DNA of 17,569 nucleotides from an uncultured Clostridia bacterium. GTDB lineage: Bacteria; Bacillota; Clostridia; TANB77; CAG-508. The notes beneath the pieces are model-generated. The model was given only the letters and a program-made list of their open reading frames with translations, searched no databases and was not told the origin of the DNA. Below, piece after piece: positions 1 to 7,772 of the stretch. The position numbers and the translations under genes are program-made. The stretch covers positions 1 through 17,569 of the forward strand of contig CAKPRW010000024.1 of the NCBI GenBank assembly GCA_934183045.1, in the 5' to 3' direction. Numbering within the stretch: the stretch's first letter is position 1; each line of letters opens with the position of its first letter.

Positions 1-91
1 TTTTTTTATTTTAATTTTTTTATTTTAATTTTTTTATTTTAATTTTTTTATTTTAATTTTTTTATTTTAATTTTTTTATTTTAATTTTTTT
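1..91. repeat. 14-bp A/T-only tandem repeat, 6.5 copies
   Basis: Six perfect copies of the unit TTTTTTTATTTTAA occupy positions 1-84, followed by a half copy (seven T) at 85-91. The array begins at the first base of the window, so its true length is unknown. Unit length is not a multiple of three and the frames give only Phe/Ile/Leu/stop, so it is not coding. Such an array is expected to be intrinsically bent and easily melted and is prone to copy-number change by slippage. It abuts a terminator hairpin. Function unknown; it may simply be low-complexity intergenic DNA. Confidence 0.9.
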
Positions 92-132
92 GAAAAGCAA
101 AATTAAAACATATAATTTTGCTTTTCTTTTTT
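92..132 (+). terminator. Rho-independent terminator of an off-window plus-strand gene
   Basis: A perfect 14-bp stem (92-105 GAAAAGCAAAATTA pairs with 113-126) encloses a 7-nt loop and is followed by a T6 run at 127-132. The U-tract follows the stem only on the plus strand; on the minus strand the stem would be followed by A residues. It therefore best terminates a plus-strand transcript entering from the left of the window. Confidence 0.75.
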
Positions 133-383
133 GTAAAAAACACCTTTTTATTATCACATTAATTCTAACATTTGCGCATTCATTTGCATTTTATTTTTGC
201 TTTATGTTTACTGTTCTGCATCTTGACTAAATTTCTTGCAAAACTTTTAATCCCTTAGAATTTTATATTTAACTTTTAAAAAATATAAATGATTTATCTA
301 AAATACTGTAAACTAATCTTTATGTTTTACATATTATATAACAAATCTGCATTTTTTGCAAAATTTTATTTGGAAGTGATTAT
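133..383. other. Gene-free AT-rich stretch with one promoter
   Basis: About 250 bp without a supportable gene. The only open frames are of a few codons and lack ribosome binding sites, for example an 8-codon ATG frame at 205-231. A sigma-A-like promoter sits at 223-251. An imperfect 6-7 bp inverted repeat (about 307-313 with 324-331, TGTAAAC against GTTTTACA) lies in the inferred leader. I saw no tRNA, riboswitch or T-box signature. Confidence 0.6.
223..251 (+). promoter_or_regulatory. Candidate sigma-A promoter for the 60-codon small gene
   Basis: TTGACT at 223-228 and TTTAAT at 246-251 are separated by exactly 17 bp, each one mismatch from consensus. Transcription would begin near 258 and leave a leader of about 125 nt before the ATG at 384. 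In DNA this AT-rich chance matches to -10 are common, so the -35 and the spacing carry the weight. Confidence 0.5.
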
Positions 384-566
384 ATGGAAAATAATTTAAT
401 AAATAATGAAAATAATAGAGGTGAAAAAAAAACTCCTCCAAAAAAATCATTTAATTTAAAATCTTGTAAAAAAAATACAATTAATTCCTTAAATGAAGTT
501 GAATGTTTTTTAGGCAATTTAAAAAATATTTCTAAAATAATAAAAATAAAAAAAATATTAAAATAA
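384..566 (+). CDS. Small Lys/Asn-rich protein of unknown function (60 aa)
   Basis: I do not recognise this protein. The ATG is preceded by a purine-rich GGAAGTG motif about 7 nt upstream, a promoter-like element lies further upstream, and the stop codon falls inside a strong terminator hairpin, so it is placed like a real monocistronic gene. The product is strongly basic: an Asn/Glu-rich first 14 residues, a KKTPPKK stretch, two cysteines in the middle, and a C-terminal Ile/Lys-rich segment (KNISKIIKIKKILK) that would form a cationic amphipathic helix. No signal peptide or membrane segment. It could be a nucleic-acid- or membrane-associated small protein; in such AT-rich DNA a spurious frame cannot be excluded. 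Confidence 0.5.
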   Translation: MENNLINNENNRGEKKTPPKKSFNLKSCKKNTINSLNEVECFLGNLKNISKIIKIKKILK

Positions 567-590
567 ATAATTATTTATTTTAATATTTTT
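551..590. terminator. Perfect bidirectional terminator between convergent genes
   Basis: Positions 551-570 and 571-590 are exact reverse complements, a 20-bp-arm inverted repeat without spacer and made only of A and T. Each arm ends in an A/T run, giving a U-tract on both strands (TTTTT at 586-590 on plus, its mirror on minus). The stop codon of the small plus-strand gene lies within the left arm and the stop of the minus-strand GerMN gene lies 6 bp beyond the right arm, so one element serves both. Confidence 0.8.
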
Positions 591-595
591 TATTA

Positions 596-1141
596 TTATT
601 TTTTTTCTCTTTCATAAACATCTTTAAACTCTTCATTCACATTTCCATTTATTAATATTTTTACTTTATTTACTTCTGTTAATTCTGTCATCGAATTTAC
701 AATACTATTTATTATATTTTTCTTTATTTTTTCATCATTTTTATCATAATTTAAAAATTCAGATGATAAATCCAAAATCAAACAATCATCTTCCATATAT
801 ATTTTTAATATTTTTGTATTATCTGGAATTATTTTTTCTTCTTTATCATTTTTAGGACCTTCCATTAATAAATTCATTATTTTTTCATATGGATTATTTA
901 TTAATTCTTTTATATCTATTAATCTAGCTTCTGGTACTAGCTCTTTTGAGTCTTTATTTTGAAAATAAAGACTGACTATTGTCTGTCTTGATTGTTCCTC
1001 TGTTATTTCTTCTTCTGGTATATATTCTTCACTTATTGTTTCATTTGTTTTATTTTTTACATATCTAATTCCAATAATACCACCCACTAAAATGACAATA
1101 AATAATACTGTAAAAATTACAATTATTTTCTTATTTTTCAT
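596..1141 (-). CDS. GerMN-domain membrane-anchored protein
   Basis: 181 residues. Residues about 5-26 (IIVIFTVLFIVILVGGIIGI) form one hydrophobic segment after a short basic N-terminus, without a lipobox cysteine, so it is a signal anchor. An acidic linker (EEYIPEEEITEEQ) leads to a domain from about residue 50 to the end that matches the GerMN family. It shows the VSLYFQNKD start, the ARLIDI strand, the NPYEKIMNLLMEGP helix, IPDNTKILKIYMEDDCLILDLSSEF, and the closing LTEVNKVKILING strand. GerMN was defined in the Bacillus germination/sporulation protein GerM and also occurs in other envelope proteins, so a spore role is possible but not shown. The start is supported by AAGGAGG 6-7 nt upstream of the ATG. 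It is divergent from the activase gene and convergent with the small gene. Confidence 0.85.
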   Translation of the reverse strand: MKNKKIIVIFTVLFIVILVGGIIGIRYVKNKTNETISEEYIPEEEITEEQSRQTIVSLYFQNKDSKELVPEARLIDIKELINNPYEKIMNLLMEGPKNDKEEKIIPDNTKILKIYMEDDCLILDLSSEFLNYDKNDEKIKKNIINSIVNSMTELTEVNKVKILINGNVNEEFKDVYEREKK

Positions 1142-1245
1142 AGTTTCCTCCTTAAATAATTAATTTATTTAAATTTTATTATTTGTTTGTCCAAAATAGA
1201 ACTTGAAACATAAAAAATAATTATAATATTCCTATTTTTTTCCAT

Positions 1246-1274
1246 TTGACAAAATCCCGTTTTCCGTATAAAAT
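1246..1274 (+). promoter_or_regulatory. Sigma-A promoter of the activase fusion gene
   Basis: A perfect TTGACA (-35) at 1246-1251 is followed after 17 bp by TAAAAT (-10) at 1269-1274. Expected transcription start is about 1281, giving a leader of roughly 40 nt. This is the strongest promoter match I found in the window. Confidence 0.75.
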
Positions 1275-1281
1275 TAGGGAA

Positions 1282-1302
1282 ATATAAAGATTATCTTTAT
1301 AT
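1282..1302 (+). promoter_or_regulatory. Palindrome at the transcription start of the activase gene
   Basis: ATATAAAGAT at 1282-1291 and its exact reverse complement at 1293-1302 flank a single T. The repeat begins at the inferred transcription start and ends 8 bp before GGAG (1311-1314), the ribosome binding site of the ATG at 1323. The position fits a repressor operator or a 5' mRNA hairpin. Both readings are inference; the sequence is AT-only apart from one G/C pair per arm. Confidence 0.4.
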
Positions 1303-1322
1303 ACAAAAAAGGAGATTTTGTC

Positions 1323-4300
1323 ATGGAAAATATATTACATGTTGGATTAGATGTTGGTTCAACAACAGTTAAAATTGTAGTTATGGATAATAACAAAAAT
1401 ACTATATATAAAGATTACCAAAGGCATTTTTCAGATACTAAAAATACAGTATGTAACGTTTTGGAAAATTTATTAACTAAATTTCCTCTTAATTATTTTA
1501 CACTTTCACTTACTGGTTCTGGTGCAATGTCTGCTGCAAAATTTTTAGGGGTTGACTTTATTCAAGAAGTAGTATCTTGTAAAAGATCTGTTGAAAAATA
1601 CATTCCTAAAACAGATGTAGTAATAGAATTAGGTGGAGAAGATGCAAAGATTATTTATTTTGATCAATCAATAGAACAACGTATGAATGGAACCTGTGCA
1701 GGTGGTACTGGGGCATTTTTAGATCAAATGGCTTCTTTATTACATACGGATACTGCTGGTCTTAACGAACTTGCTAAAGGATATACAACAATTTATCCAA
1801 TTGCTTCTCGTTGTGGAGTTTTTGCAAAAACTGATATTCAACCTTTAATAAACGAAGGAGCAGCAAAAGAAGATATTGCAGCATCTATATTTCAGGCAGT
1901 TGTTAATCAAACAATTAGTGGATTAGCTTGTGGTAGACCAATTAGAGGTAATGTTGCATTTTTAGGTGGACCTTTAAATTATTTATCTGAATTAAGAACA
2001 AGATTTATTGAAACATTAAATTTAAAAGAAGAAGAAATAATAATACCAGAAGAAGCTCATCTTTTAGTTGCTAAAGGCGCAGCATTAGATTCTATTAACT
2101 CAGAACCTATTGCCCCAAATGAATTAGAGAAAAAAATAGAAAACTTAAAAAATTCTCAAGATAATACAACACAACCACTTGAACCTTTATTTAAGAATAA
2201 AGATGAATATAATGCATTTAAAGAAAGACATGAAAAAGATACTGTTAATAAACGAGATTTGAGTAGTTATGAAGGTGACTGCTATATAGGAATTGATGCA
2301 GGTTCAACTACTACAAAACTTGTATTAATAGATAATGAAGGTAATCTTTTATATTCTTTATATGGAAGTAATAAAGGTAATCCATTAAATAGTGTTATAA
2401 ATATGTTAAAACAACTTTATTCTGTACTACCAGAAAAAGCAATATTACGCTATAGTGGTGTTACAGGATATGGAGAAAAATTAATCCAAACAGCCTTAAA
2501 TGTTGATTTAAATGAAATTGAAACAATTGCCCATTATACAGCAGCAAAACAATTTGAACCAGATGTTACAAGTATAGTAGATATTGGTGGACAAGATATG
2601 AAATATATTAGAATGAAAAACGGTTCTATAGATAATATAATGTTAAATGAGGCTTGTTCTTCTGGATGTGGTTCATTTATTGAAACATTTGCTAAAAGTT
2701 TAAATTTAGAAATATCAGAATTTGTAAAAGAAGCTATTGAATCTAAACGTCCTGTTGATCTAGGATCTAGATGTACAGTATTTATGAATTCTAAAATAAA
2801 ACAAGCACAAAAAGAGGGATATTCTGTAGGTGATATTTCTAGCGGTCTTTCTTATTCTGTTATAAAAAATGCTATTCAAAAAGTTATGAAAGTTAGAGAT
2901 GTTGAAACACTTGGGAAACATATAGTTGTACAAGGTGGAACTTTTTATAATGATGCAGTATTAAGGGCTTTTGAACTTATAGTTGGTAAAAATGTTGTAA
3001 GACCTGATATCTCTGGTCTTATGGGTGCTTACGGAATGGCCTTACTTTCTAAAGAACAATATGAATCTAATTTAGACATGGAATATCATTCTACTATATT
3101 AAAGTTGGAAGAATTAGATAATTTAAAAATAAAAGTAACTCATACTCGTTGTAATGGATGTGAAAATCACTGTAAATTGACAATTAACTCTTTTAGTAAT
3201 GGTCAAAAACATATATCTGGAAACCGTTGCGAAAAAGGAGCTGGAATTGTAACACAATCTAAAAAGTTACCAAACTTAGTTCAATATAAATATAATAGAT
3301 TGTTTGATTACAAACCAATAGAAGAACAATTTGCAACACGTGGTACAATAGGAATCCCTAGAGTTTTAAATATGTATGAAGACTATCCATTCTGGTTTAC
3401 TTTCTTAACATCTCTAGGATTTAGAGTTATATTGTCAGAAAAAAGTACTAGAAAAACTTATGAAAAAGGTATGGAATCAATGCCATCAGAATCAGTATGT
3501 TATCCTGCTAAATTGTCACATGGACATATAGAAAGTCTTTTAGAACAAGGAATAAAAACTATATTCTATCCATGTATGCCATATTCTAGAAAAGAATATG
3601 AAAAAGCAGATAATCATTATAATTGTCCTATTGTAATTTCATATTCTGAGGTATTAAAGAACAATGTAGAAAATCTAAAAAAAGATGACATAAAATTCAT
3701 TAATCCATTTTTACCTTTTGATAAGAAAAATCTTGTTAAGAAAGTTTTGGAATTAGATGAATTTAAAGAATATAACTTTACAAAAGCAGAACTAATGGAA
3801 GCTGCTAGTAAGGCAGAAGCTGAATATCAAAAATGTAAAAATGATATACGCCAAAAAGGTGCAGACACTGTAAGATATATAGAAGAAAATAATTTAAAAG
3901 GAATTGTTTTAGCAGGTCGTCCTTATCATATAGATCCAGAAATAAATCATGGTATTGATACTTTAATTACATCATTAGGTCTTTGTGTTTTGACGGAAGA
4001 CAGCATCTCTGATAAAACAGAAGCTAAACGTCCATTAAGAGTTGTTGATCAATGGGTATTCCATGCAAGATTATATGCAGCAGCAGATTTTGTTGGAAAA
4101 CATGACAATTTAGAATTAATTCAATTAAACTCTTTCGGATGTGGTGTAGATGCAGTAACAACAGATCAAGTAGAAGAAATATTATCTAGCTTTAATAAAA
4201 TGTATACACTAATAAAAATAGATGAAGTTAATAACTTAGGAGCTGTAAGAATACGTATACGTTCATTACTTGCTAGTATGAAAAAACGTGAACAGGAAAA

Positions 4301-5639
4301 ACAAATAGAAAAACTTGACGGTGATTACGGTATTAATAAAAAAATATTTACTAAAGAAATGAAAAATGAATATACAATATTAATGCCTCAAATGGCACCT
4401 ATACACTTTGAGCTACTAGAAGCAGCTGTTGCTTCATCAGGATATAAAGTAAAACTATTAAGAGAATGTACGGCTCATACAATTGAAACTGGATTAAAAT
4501 ACGTAAATAATGATGCTTGTTATCCATCAATCATAACAACAGGACAATTTATAGAAGCCTTAGAAAGCGGAGAATATGATGTAAATAAAACAGCAATAAT
4601 CATGTCTCAAACAGGTGGTGGATGTAGAGCAACAAATTATATAGGATTTATCCGTAAAGCATTAAAAGACGCTGGATTTAGTCAAGTCCCTGTAATTTCA
4701 TTTAATGTTGTGGGTATGGAAAAAATGCCTGGATTTAAATTAACTGTTTCTTTGATTGATAAGTTAATAAAATGTGTTGTTTATGGTGATTTACTTCAAA
4801 AAATGTTATATAAAAATAGAGCTTATGAAGTAAATAAAGGCGAAACTCAAAAATTATTTGAAAAATGGTTAGCAAAATGTAAACTTTTATGCGCTAAATC
4901 TTCAAATAAAGAATTTAAACAAAGCATTTATGATATGGTTAATGATTTTGAGAAAATAGAGTTAGATATGTCAAATGAAAAACCAAGAGTTGGAGTAGTT
5001 GGAGAAGTATTAATTAAATATCATCCTTTTGGTAATAATTTTGTCGCTGATCTTTTAGAAAAAGAAGGTGCAGAAGTTATACTACCAGATTTTATGGGAT
5101 TTGTTAAATTTATGGCAACACATAAAATTACATTTAATAACTTACTAAATACTAACAAAACATCTGCTAAAATAAGTAAAGCTGCAATTAAAATTATTGA
5201 CATATTAGAAAAAGATTTAAAAATTGCATTAGCTAACTCAAAAAAGGGTTATTTACCTCCTTGTGATATTTGGCATTTAGAAGATAAAGTAAAAGACGTT
5301 TTATCTATTGGTAACCAAACAGGAGAAGGATGGTTTTTAACTGCTGAAATGATTGAATACATTGAACATGATATTCCAAATATTATATGTGTTCAGCCTT
5401 TTGCTTGCTTACCAAATCATGTAGTTGGAAAAGGTGTAATTAAAACAATTAGAGAAAAATATCCTGATGCAAATATATCTCCTGTTGATTATGATCCAGG
5501 TGCTAGTGAAGCAAATCAAACAAATAGAATAAAATTATTAATGACAGTAGCTAAAGACAATCTAAAAACAAAGCAAAATAGAAAGAGCGCAATTGAAGCA
5601 GAAAATGCAGTTAATAATATAGAAACTATAAAAAATTAA
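1323..5639 (+). CDS. Fused 2-hydroxyacyl-CoA dehydratase activase / dehydratase-like protein (1438 aa)
   Basis: This is a soluble giant protein of the acyl-CoA dehydratase activase family (BcrAD/BadFG/HgdC ASKHA ATPases fused to HgdB-like regions). Residues about 5-260 and 322-590 are two ASKHA ATPase domains. Each opens with a phosphate-binding G(L/I)D(V/A)GSTT motif, carries a GG(E/Q)D motif, and has the two cluster cysteines: C125 and C164 in the first, C445 and C484 in the second, both 39 residues apart. In HgdC-type activases this pair binds a [4Fe-4S] cluster at the dimer interface. A Cys-rich segment follows (C610, C613, C617 and a cysteine in GNRCEKG). A DUF2229-like segment has SVCYPAK and FYPCMPY. 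An HgdB-like C-terminal half has RECTAH, NDACYPS and GGGCRATNY cysteines. By family knowledge the activase passes an electron to a dehydratase with ATP hydrolysis. The in vivo substrate of these fused forms is not known to me. No separate dehydratase subunits lie nearby. The ATG has GGAG 8 nt upstream. Confidence 0.9.
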   Translation: MENILHVGLDVGSTTVKIVVMDNNKNTIYKDYQRHFSDTKNTVCNVLENLLTKFPLNYFTLSLTGSGAMSAAKFLGVDFIQEVVSCKRSVEKYIPKTDVVIELGGEDAKIIYFDQSIEQRMNGTCAGGTGAFLDQMASLLHTDTAGLNELAKGYTTIYPIASRCGVFAKTDIQPLINEGAAKEDIAASIFQAVVNQTISGLACGRPIRGNVAFLGGPLNYLSELRTRFIETLNLKEEEIIIPEEAHLLVAKGAALDSINSEPIAPNELEKKIENLKNSQDNTTQPLEPLFKNKDEYNAFKERHEKDTVNKRDLSSYEGDCYIGIDAGSTTTKLVLIDNEGNLLYSLYGSNKGNPLNSVINMLKQLYSVLPEKAILRYSGVTGYGEKLIQTALNVDLNEIETIAHYTAAKQFEPDVTSIVDIGGQDMKYIRMKNGSIDNIMLNEACSSGCGSFIETFAKSLNLEISEFVKEAIESKRPVDLGSRCTVFMNSKIKQAQKEGYSVGDISSGLSYSVIKNAIQKVMKVRDVETLGKHIVVQGGTFYNDAVLRAFELIVGKNVVRPDISGLMGAYGMALLSKEQYESNLDMEYHSTILKLEELDNLKIKVTHTRCNGCENHCKLTINSFSNGQKHISGNRCEKGAGIVTQSKKLPNLVQYKYNRLFDYKPIEEQFATRGTIGIPRVLNMYEDYPFWFTFLTSLGFRVILSEKSTRKTYEKGMESMPSESVCYPAKLSHGHIESLLEQGIKTIFYPCMPYSRKEYEKADNHYNCPIVISYSEVLKNNVENLKKDDIKFINPFLPFDKKNLVKKVLELDEFKEYNFTKAELMEAASKAEAEYQKCKNDIRQKGADTVRYIEENNLKGIVLAGRPYHIDPEINHGIDTLITSLGLCVLTEDSISDKTEAKRPLRVVDQWVFHARLYAAADFVGKHDNLELIQLNSFGCGVDAVTTDQVEEILSSFNKMYTLIKIDEVNNLGAVRIRIRSLLASMKKREQEKQIEKLDGDYGINKKIFTKEMKNEYTILMPQMAPIHFELLEAAVASSGYKVKLLRECTAHTIETGLKYVNNDACYPSIITTGQFIEALESGEYDVNKTAIIMSQTGGGCRATNYIGFIRKALKDAGFSQVPVISFNVVGMEKMPGFKLTVSLIDKLIKCVVYGDLLQKMLYKNRAYEVNKGETQKLFEKWLAKCKLLCAKSSNKEFKQSIYDMVNDFEKIELDMSNEKPRVGVVGEVLIKYHPFGNNFVADLLEKEGAEVILPDFMGFVKFMATHKITFNNLLNTNKTSAKISKAAIKIIDILEKDLKIALANSKKGYLPPCDIWHLEDKVKDVLSIGNQTGEGWFLTAEMIEYIEHDIPNIICVQPFACLPNHVVGKGVIKTIREKYPDANISPVDYDPGASEANQTNRIKLLMTVAKDNLKTKQNRKSAIEAENAVNNIETIKN

Positions 5640-5650
5640 TAAAGTTACAT

Positions 5651-5693
5651 AAAATAAATCTTGAGTTTTAATAATACTCAAGATTTATTTTTT
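5651..5693. terminator. Bidirectional terminator between activase and patatin genes
   Basis: A 16-bp perfect stem (5651-5666 with 5676-5691) containing the core CTTGAGT/ACTCAAG surrounds a 9-nt loop (5667-5675), with a T6 run at 5688-5693. On the minus strand the stem continues into a T-rich tail as well. It starts 11 bp after the activase stop and overlaps the last codons of the convergent patatin gene, so it can end both transcripts. Confidence 0.85.
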
Positions 5694-6547
5694 AGTATTT
5701 GCTTTATACTATAAATCTGATTTTTAGTTTGATTATACCCTAGTTTATATAATTCATCAATTTTATTCATATCTAATAACCCTATTTTCTCACTTTTTAT
5801 TTTTATATTATAATCTGATCCATCTAATTCATAATTAGATAATTCTCTACCTATTAAATTTAAAGATTGCCCTGCTACCTCTACTAAATTTTTACTACAA
5901 TCATCATCTATTTCATCATCAAAAATAATGTTTAGCACTTTATCTGCACCTAACAATTTTACTTCTTTCCATGGCACATTTTCTCTAACACCACCATCAA
6001 TTAATTTAGTATTTTTATATTTACATGGACAGAAAATAACAGGATAACTGCAACTACTTCTAACTGCCTTTCCAATATTTATATCATTTACAAATATTAC
6101 TTCATCAGATATATTATTTCTATTTTTACATGAAGTAAAACATATTACTCTACCATTACATAAATCAACACTTGGTATCATTAATGGCATTTTAATATCC
6201 GAAATATTATAAATATTTTTTTCTTTACATACCTTACATATTAATTTTTCAATTTGTTTTCCACTATTTAAACCACTGATGGTAATTCTTCCAGTTAAAA
6301 TTAGTCCAAATATTAGCTTAAAGACTTGAATTATGTCTACATATTTAATTTTTTTACAATATTTTTTAAATATATCATACATCTCATCTGCGGTATATCC
6401 TACAGCATACAAACATGATACTATACTCCCTGACGAAGTACCTCCTATATAATCAAACTTTATATTCTCTTCCTCCAAGGCCTTAATAGCTCCAATATGA
6501 GCTGCACCTTTTACTCCACCTCCAGCCAAACATAAACCTATTTTCAT
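5678..6547 (-). CDS. Patatin-like phospholipase (RssA/NTE-type)
   Basis: 289 residues, the usual size for a single-domain bacterial patatin. The oxyanion-hole motif is GGGVKGAAH at residues 9-17. The nucleophile motif GTSSG at 36-40 puts the catalytic serine at S38. The catalytic aspartate is D184 in the IDGGVREN motif, so the Ser-Asp dyad is complete. By family knowledge such proteins hydrolyse acyl ester bonds of phospholipids or related lipids in the cytoplasm or at the inner membrane face. There is no signal peptide and no extra cyclic-nucleotide or membrane domain. The ATG is preceded by AGGTGAT 5-6 nt upstream. The gene stands alone, convergent with the activase and divergent from the J-domain genes. 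The substrate cannot be told from the sequence. Confidence 0.9.
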   Translation of the reverse strand: MKIGLCLAGGGVKGAAHIGAIKALEEENIKFDYIGGTSSGSIVSCLYAVGYTADEMYDIFKKYCKKIKYVDIIQVFKLIFGLILTGRITISGLNSGKQIEKLICKVCKEKNIYNISDIKMPLMIPSVDLCNGRVICFTSCKNRNNISDEVIFVNDINIGKAVRSSCSYPVIFCPCKYKNTKLIDGGVRENVPWKEVKLLGADKVLNIIFDDEIDDDCSKNLVEVAGQSLNLIGRELSNYELDGSDYNIKIKSEKIGLLDMNKIDELYKLGYNQTKNQIYSIKQILKNKS

Positions 6548-6605
6548 ATTATCACCTATTATAAACTATGAAAAAAACTTTATATTGTGAATACTAGTTT
6601 TACTA

Positions 6606-6634
6606 TTGAGAAACAATTATTTTTATGTTATATT
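6606..6634 (+). promoter_or_regulatory. Promoter of the first J-domain gene
   Basis: TTGAGA at 6606-6611 and TATATT at 6629-6634 lie 17 bp apart, one mismatch each from consensus. The inferred start near 6641 places the upstream ATG at 6643 at the very 5' end of the mRNA. This agrees with translation beginning at the second ATG, 6664, which has its own ribosome binding site. Confidence 0.6.
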
Positions 6635-6663
6635 TATATTAAATGATAGAAAGGATTACATTT

Positions 6664-7308
6664 ATGGAAAAAAATTATTACGATATATTAGAAATAAATG
6701 AAAATGCATCTCCTGAAATTGTTGAAAAAGCATATAAAACTCTTGTAAAAAAATATCATCCTGATTTACAAGAAGAAAATTTAAAACAAGAATACGAAAA
6801 TAAATTAAAATTAATTAACGAAGCATATGAAGTTTTATCTAATGAACAAAAAAGAATTCAATATAATTTAGAACTTAAGGAAAAAAGAAGTTTAGACAAT
6901 CAAAATATTAATTCAAATACTACCCGTAATAATAATTACGAAAATCAAACTAATTATCAAAATTATGAACAACCTATTCATAAAGATATCAATGAAGAAC
7001 AAAGAAGAAATCAAATTGAAAAACAAAGAAAATATGAAGAAGAATATAATAGACAAATAAACAATGCTATAAATCAAGCTTATCATGATGCTTATATACA
7101 AGATTTAAAAAATAGAGGATATAAAATAAAATATAAAAAAACCTTTAAAGATTATATAAAAAATTTTATTACTATAATTATTGTTATTTTCATTTTGTTT
7201 TTATTATTGCAAACTCCATTTGTTAAAAATTATTTTATTAATTTATACAATAATAATGAAATTATACAATATTTAGTAAATGTATTTTTAAATTTAAAAA
7301 ACACTTAA
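6664..7308 (+). CDS. Membrane-anchored J-domain protein 1 (214 aa)
   Basis: Residues 1-70 are a J domain: helix II (EIVEKAYKTLVKKY), the HPD signature at 32-34, helix III (KLINEAYEVLSNEQKR). By family knowledge J domains stimulate the ATPase of a DnaK/Hsp70 partner. A long Asn/Gln/Glu/Lys-rich, probably helical or disordered linker (about 75-155) follows. One transmembrane segment (about 166-186, FITIIIVIFILFLLLQTPFV) and a 28-residue tail complete it. The zinc-finger and substrate-binding domains of classical DnaJ are absent, so it is a type III J protein held at the cytoplasmic face of the membrane. I chose the ATG at 6664 over the one at 6643 because GAAAGGA lies 8 nt upstream and the N-terminus then equals that of the next gene (MEKNYY). 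No dnaK is present in the window. Confidence 0.85.
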   Translation: MEKNYYDILEINENASPEIVEKAYKTLVKKYHPDLQEENLKQEYENKLKLINEAYEVLSNEQKRIQYNLELKEKRSLDNQNINSNTTRNNNYENQTNYQNYEQPIHKDINEEQRRNQIEKQRKYEEEYNRQINNAINQAYHDAYIQDLKNRGYKIKYKKTFKDYIKNFITIIIVIFILFLLLQTPFVKNYFINLYNNNEIIQYLVNVFLNLKNT

Positions 7309-7358
7309 AGTTTATAGGTACTTTATAAAAACCTAAATATTTACTATAGGACTTAATT

Positions 7359-7772
7359 ATGGAAAAAAATTATTACCAAATACTACAAGTAGATAAAGAA
7401 GCTTCTTTAGAAATAATCGAAAAAGCTTATAAAACATTAGTAAAAAAATATCATCCTGATCTACAAAATAAAGATAATCAAGAAGAAGCAGAAGCAACAA
7501 TTAAACTTATCAATGAAGCTTATGAAACTTTATCAAATAAAGAAAAAAGATATGAATACGACCAAAAACTAAAAGAAAATAATATAATTATACAAAATGA
7601 ACCTAAACCTAATACTAATTATAATCACACTTCTTATTCACAAAATACAAAAAAAGAAAAAAATGTTAATGACTACATATTAGATATATTTGCAGCTTTA
7701 ATTACTATTTCAATCTTATTAATACTTCTTAAAATTCCTTTTATACAAGATCTTTTTATACCTCATTTTTAA
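7359..7772 (+). CDS. Membrane-anchored J-domain protein 2 (137 aa), paralogue of the preceding gene
   Basis: The J domain occupies residues 1-70, with HPD at 32-34. It is nearly the same as that of the upstream gene (both start MEKNYY and share EKAYKTLVKKYHPDLQ). The linker is much shorter (about 75-105) and the protein ends with one transmembrane segment (about 108-127) and a PFIQDLFI tail matching PFVKNYFI of the paralogue. Homology thus covers both J domain and membrane anchor, a tandem duplication with a changed linker. The ribosome binding site is TAGGA, 7 nt upstream of the ATG. The 50-bp gap to the first gene holds no convincing promoter or terminator, so the pair is probably co-transcribed. 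The partner chaperone and client are unknown. Confidence 0.85.
   Translation: MEKNYYQILQVDKEASLEIIEKAYKTLVKKYHPDLQNKDNQEEAEATIKLINEAYETLSNKEKRYEYDQKLKENNIIIQNEPKPNTNYNHTSYSQNTKKEKNVNDYILDIFAALITISILLILLKIPFIQDLFIPHF

Noticed and set aside
1..91. CRISPR-like repeat array
   Set aside because: The 14-bp units are directly adjacent without spacers and consist only of A and T.
133..383. Possible riboswitch or non-coding RNA in the leader of the small gene
   Set aside because: Only one short imperfect inverted repeat is visible and no conserved motif was recognised.
5021..5203. Minus-strand 60-codon frame inside the activase gene
   Set aside because: Antisense shadow of a strongly conserved coding region, with no initiation signals.
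6643..6663. Upstream ATG start for the first J-domain gene
   Set aside because: It coincides with the inferred transcription start and lacks a ribosome binding site; the ATG at 6664 has one and gives the same N-terminus as the paralogue.
7309..7358. Possible terminator or riboswitch between the two J-domain genes
   Set aside because: Only a 5-bp TAGGT/ACCTA stem with an 11-nt loop is visible and no U-tract follows, too weak to support a separate element.
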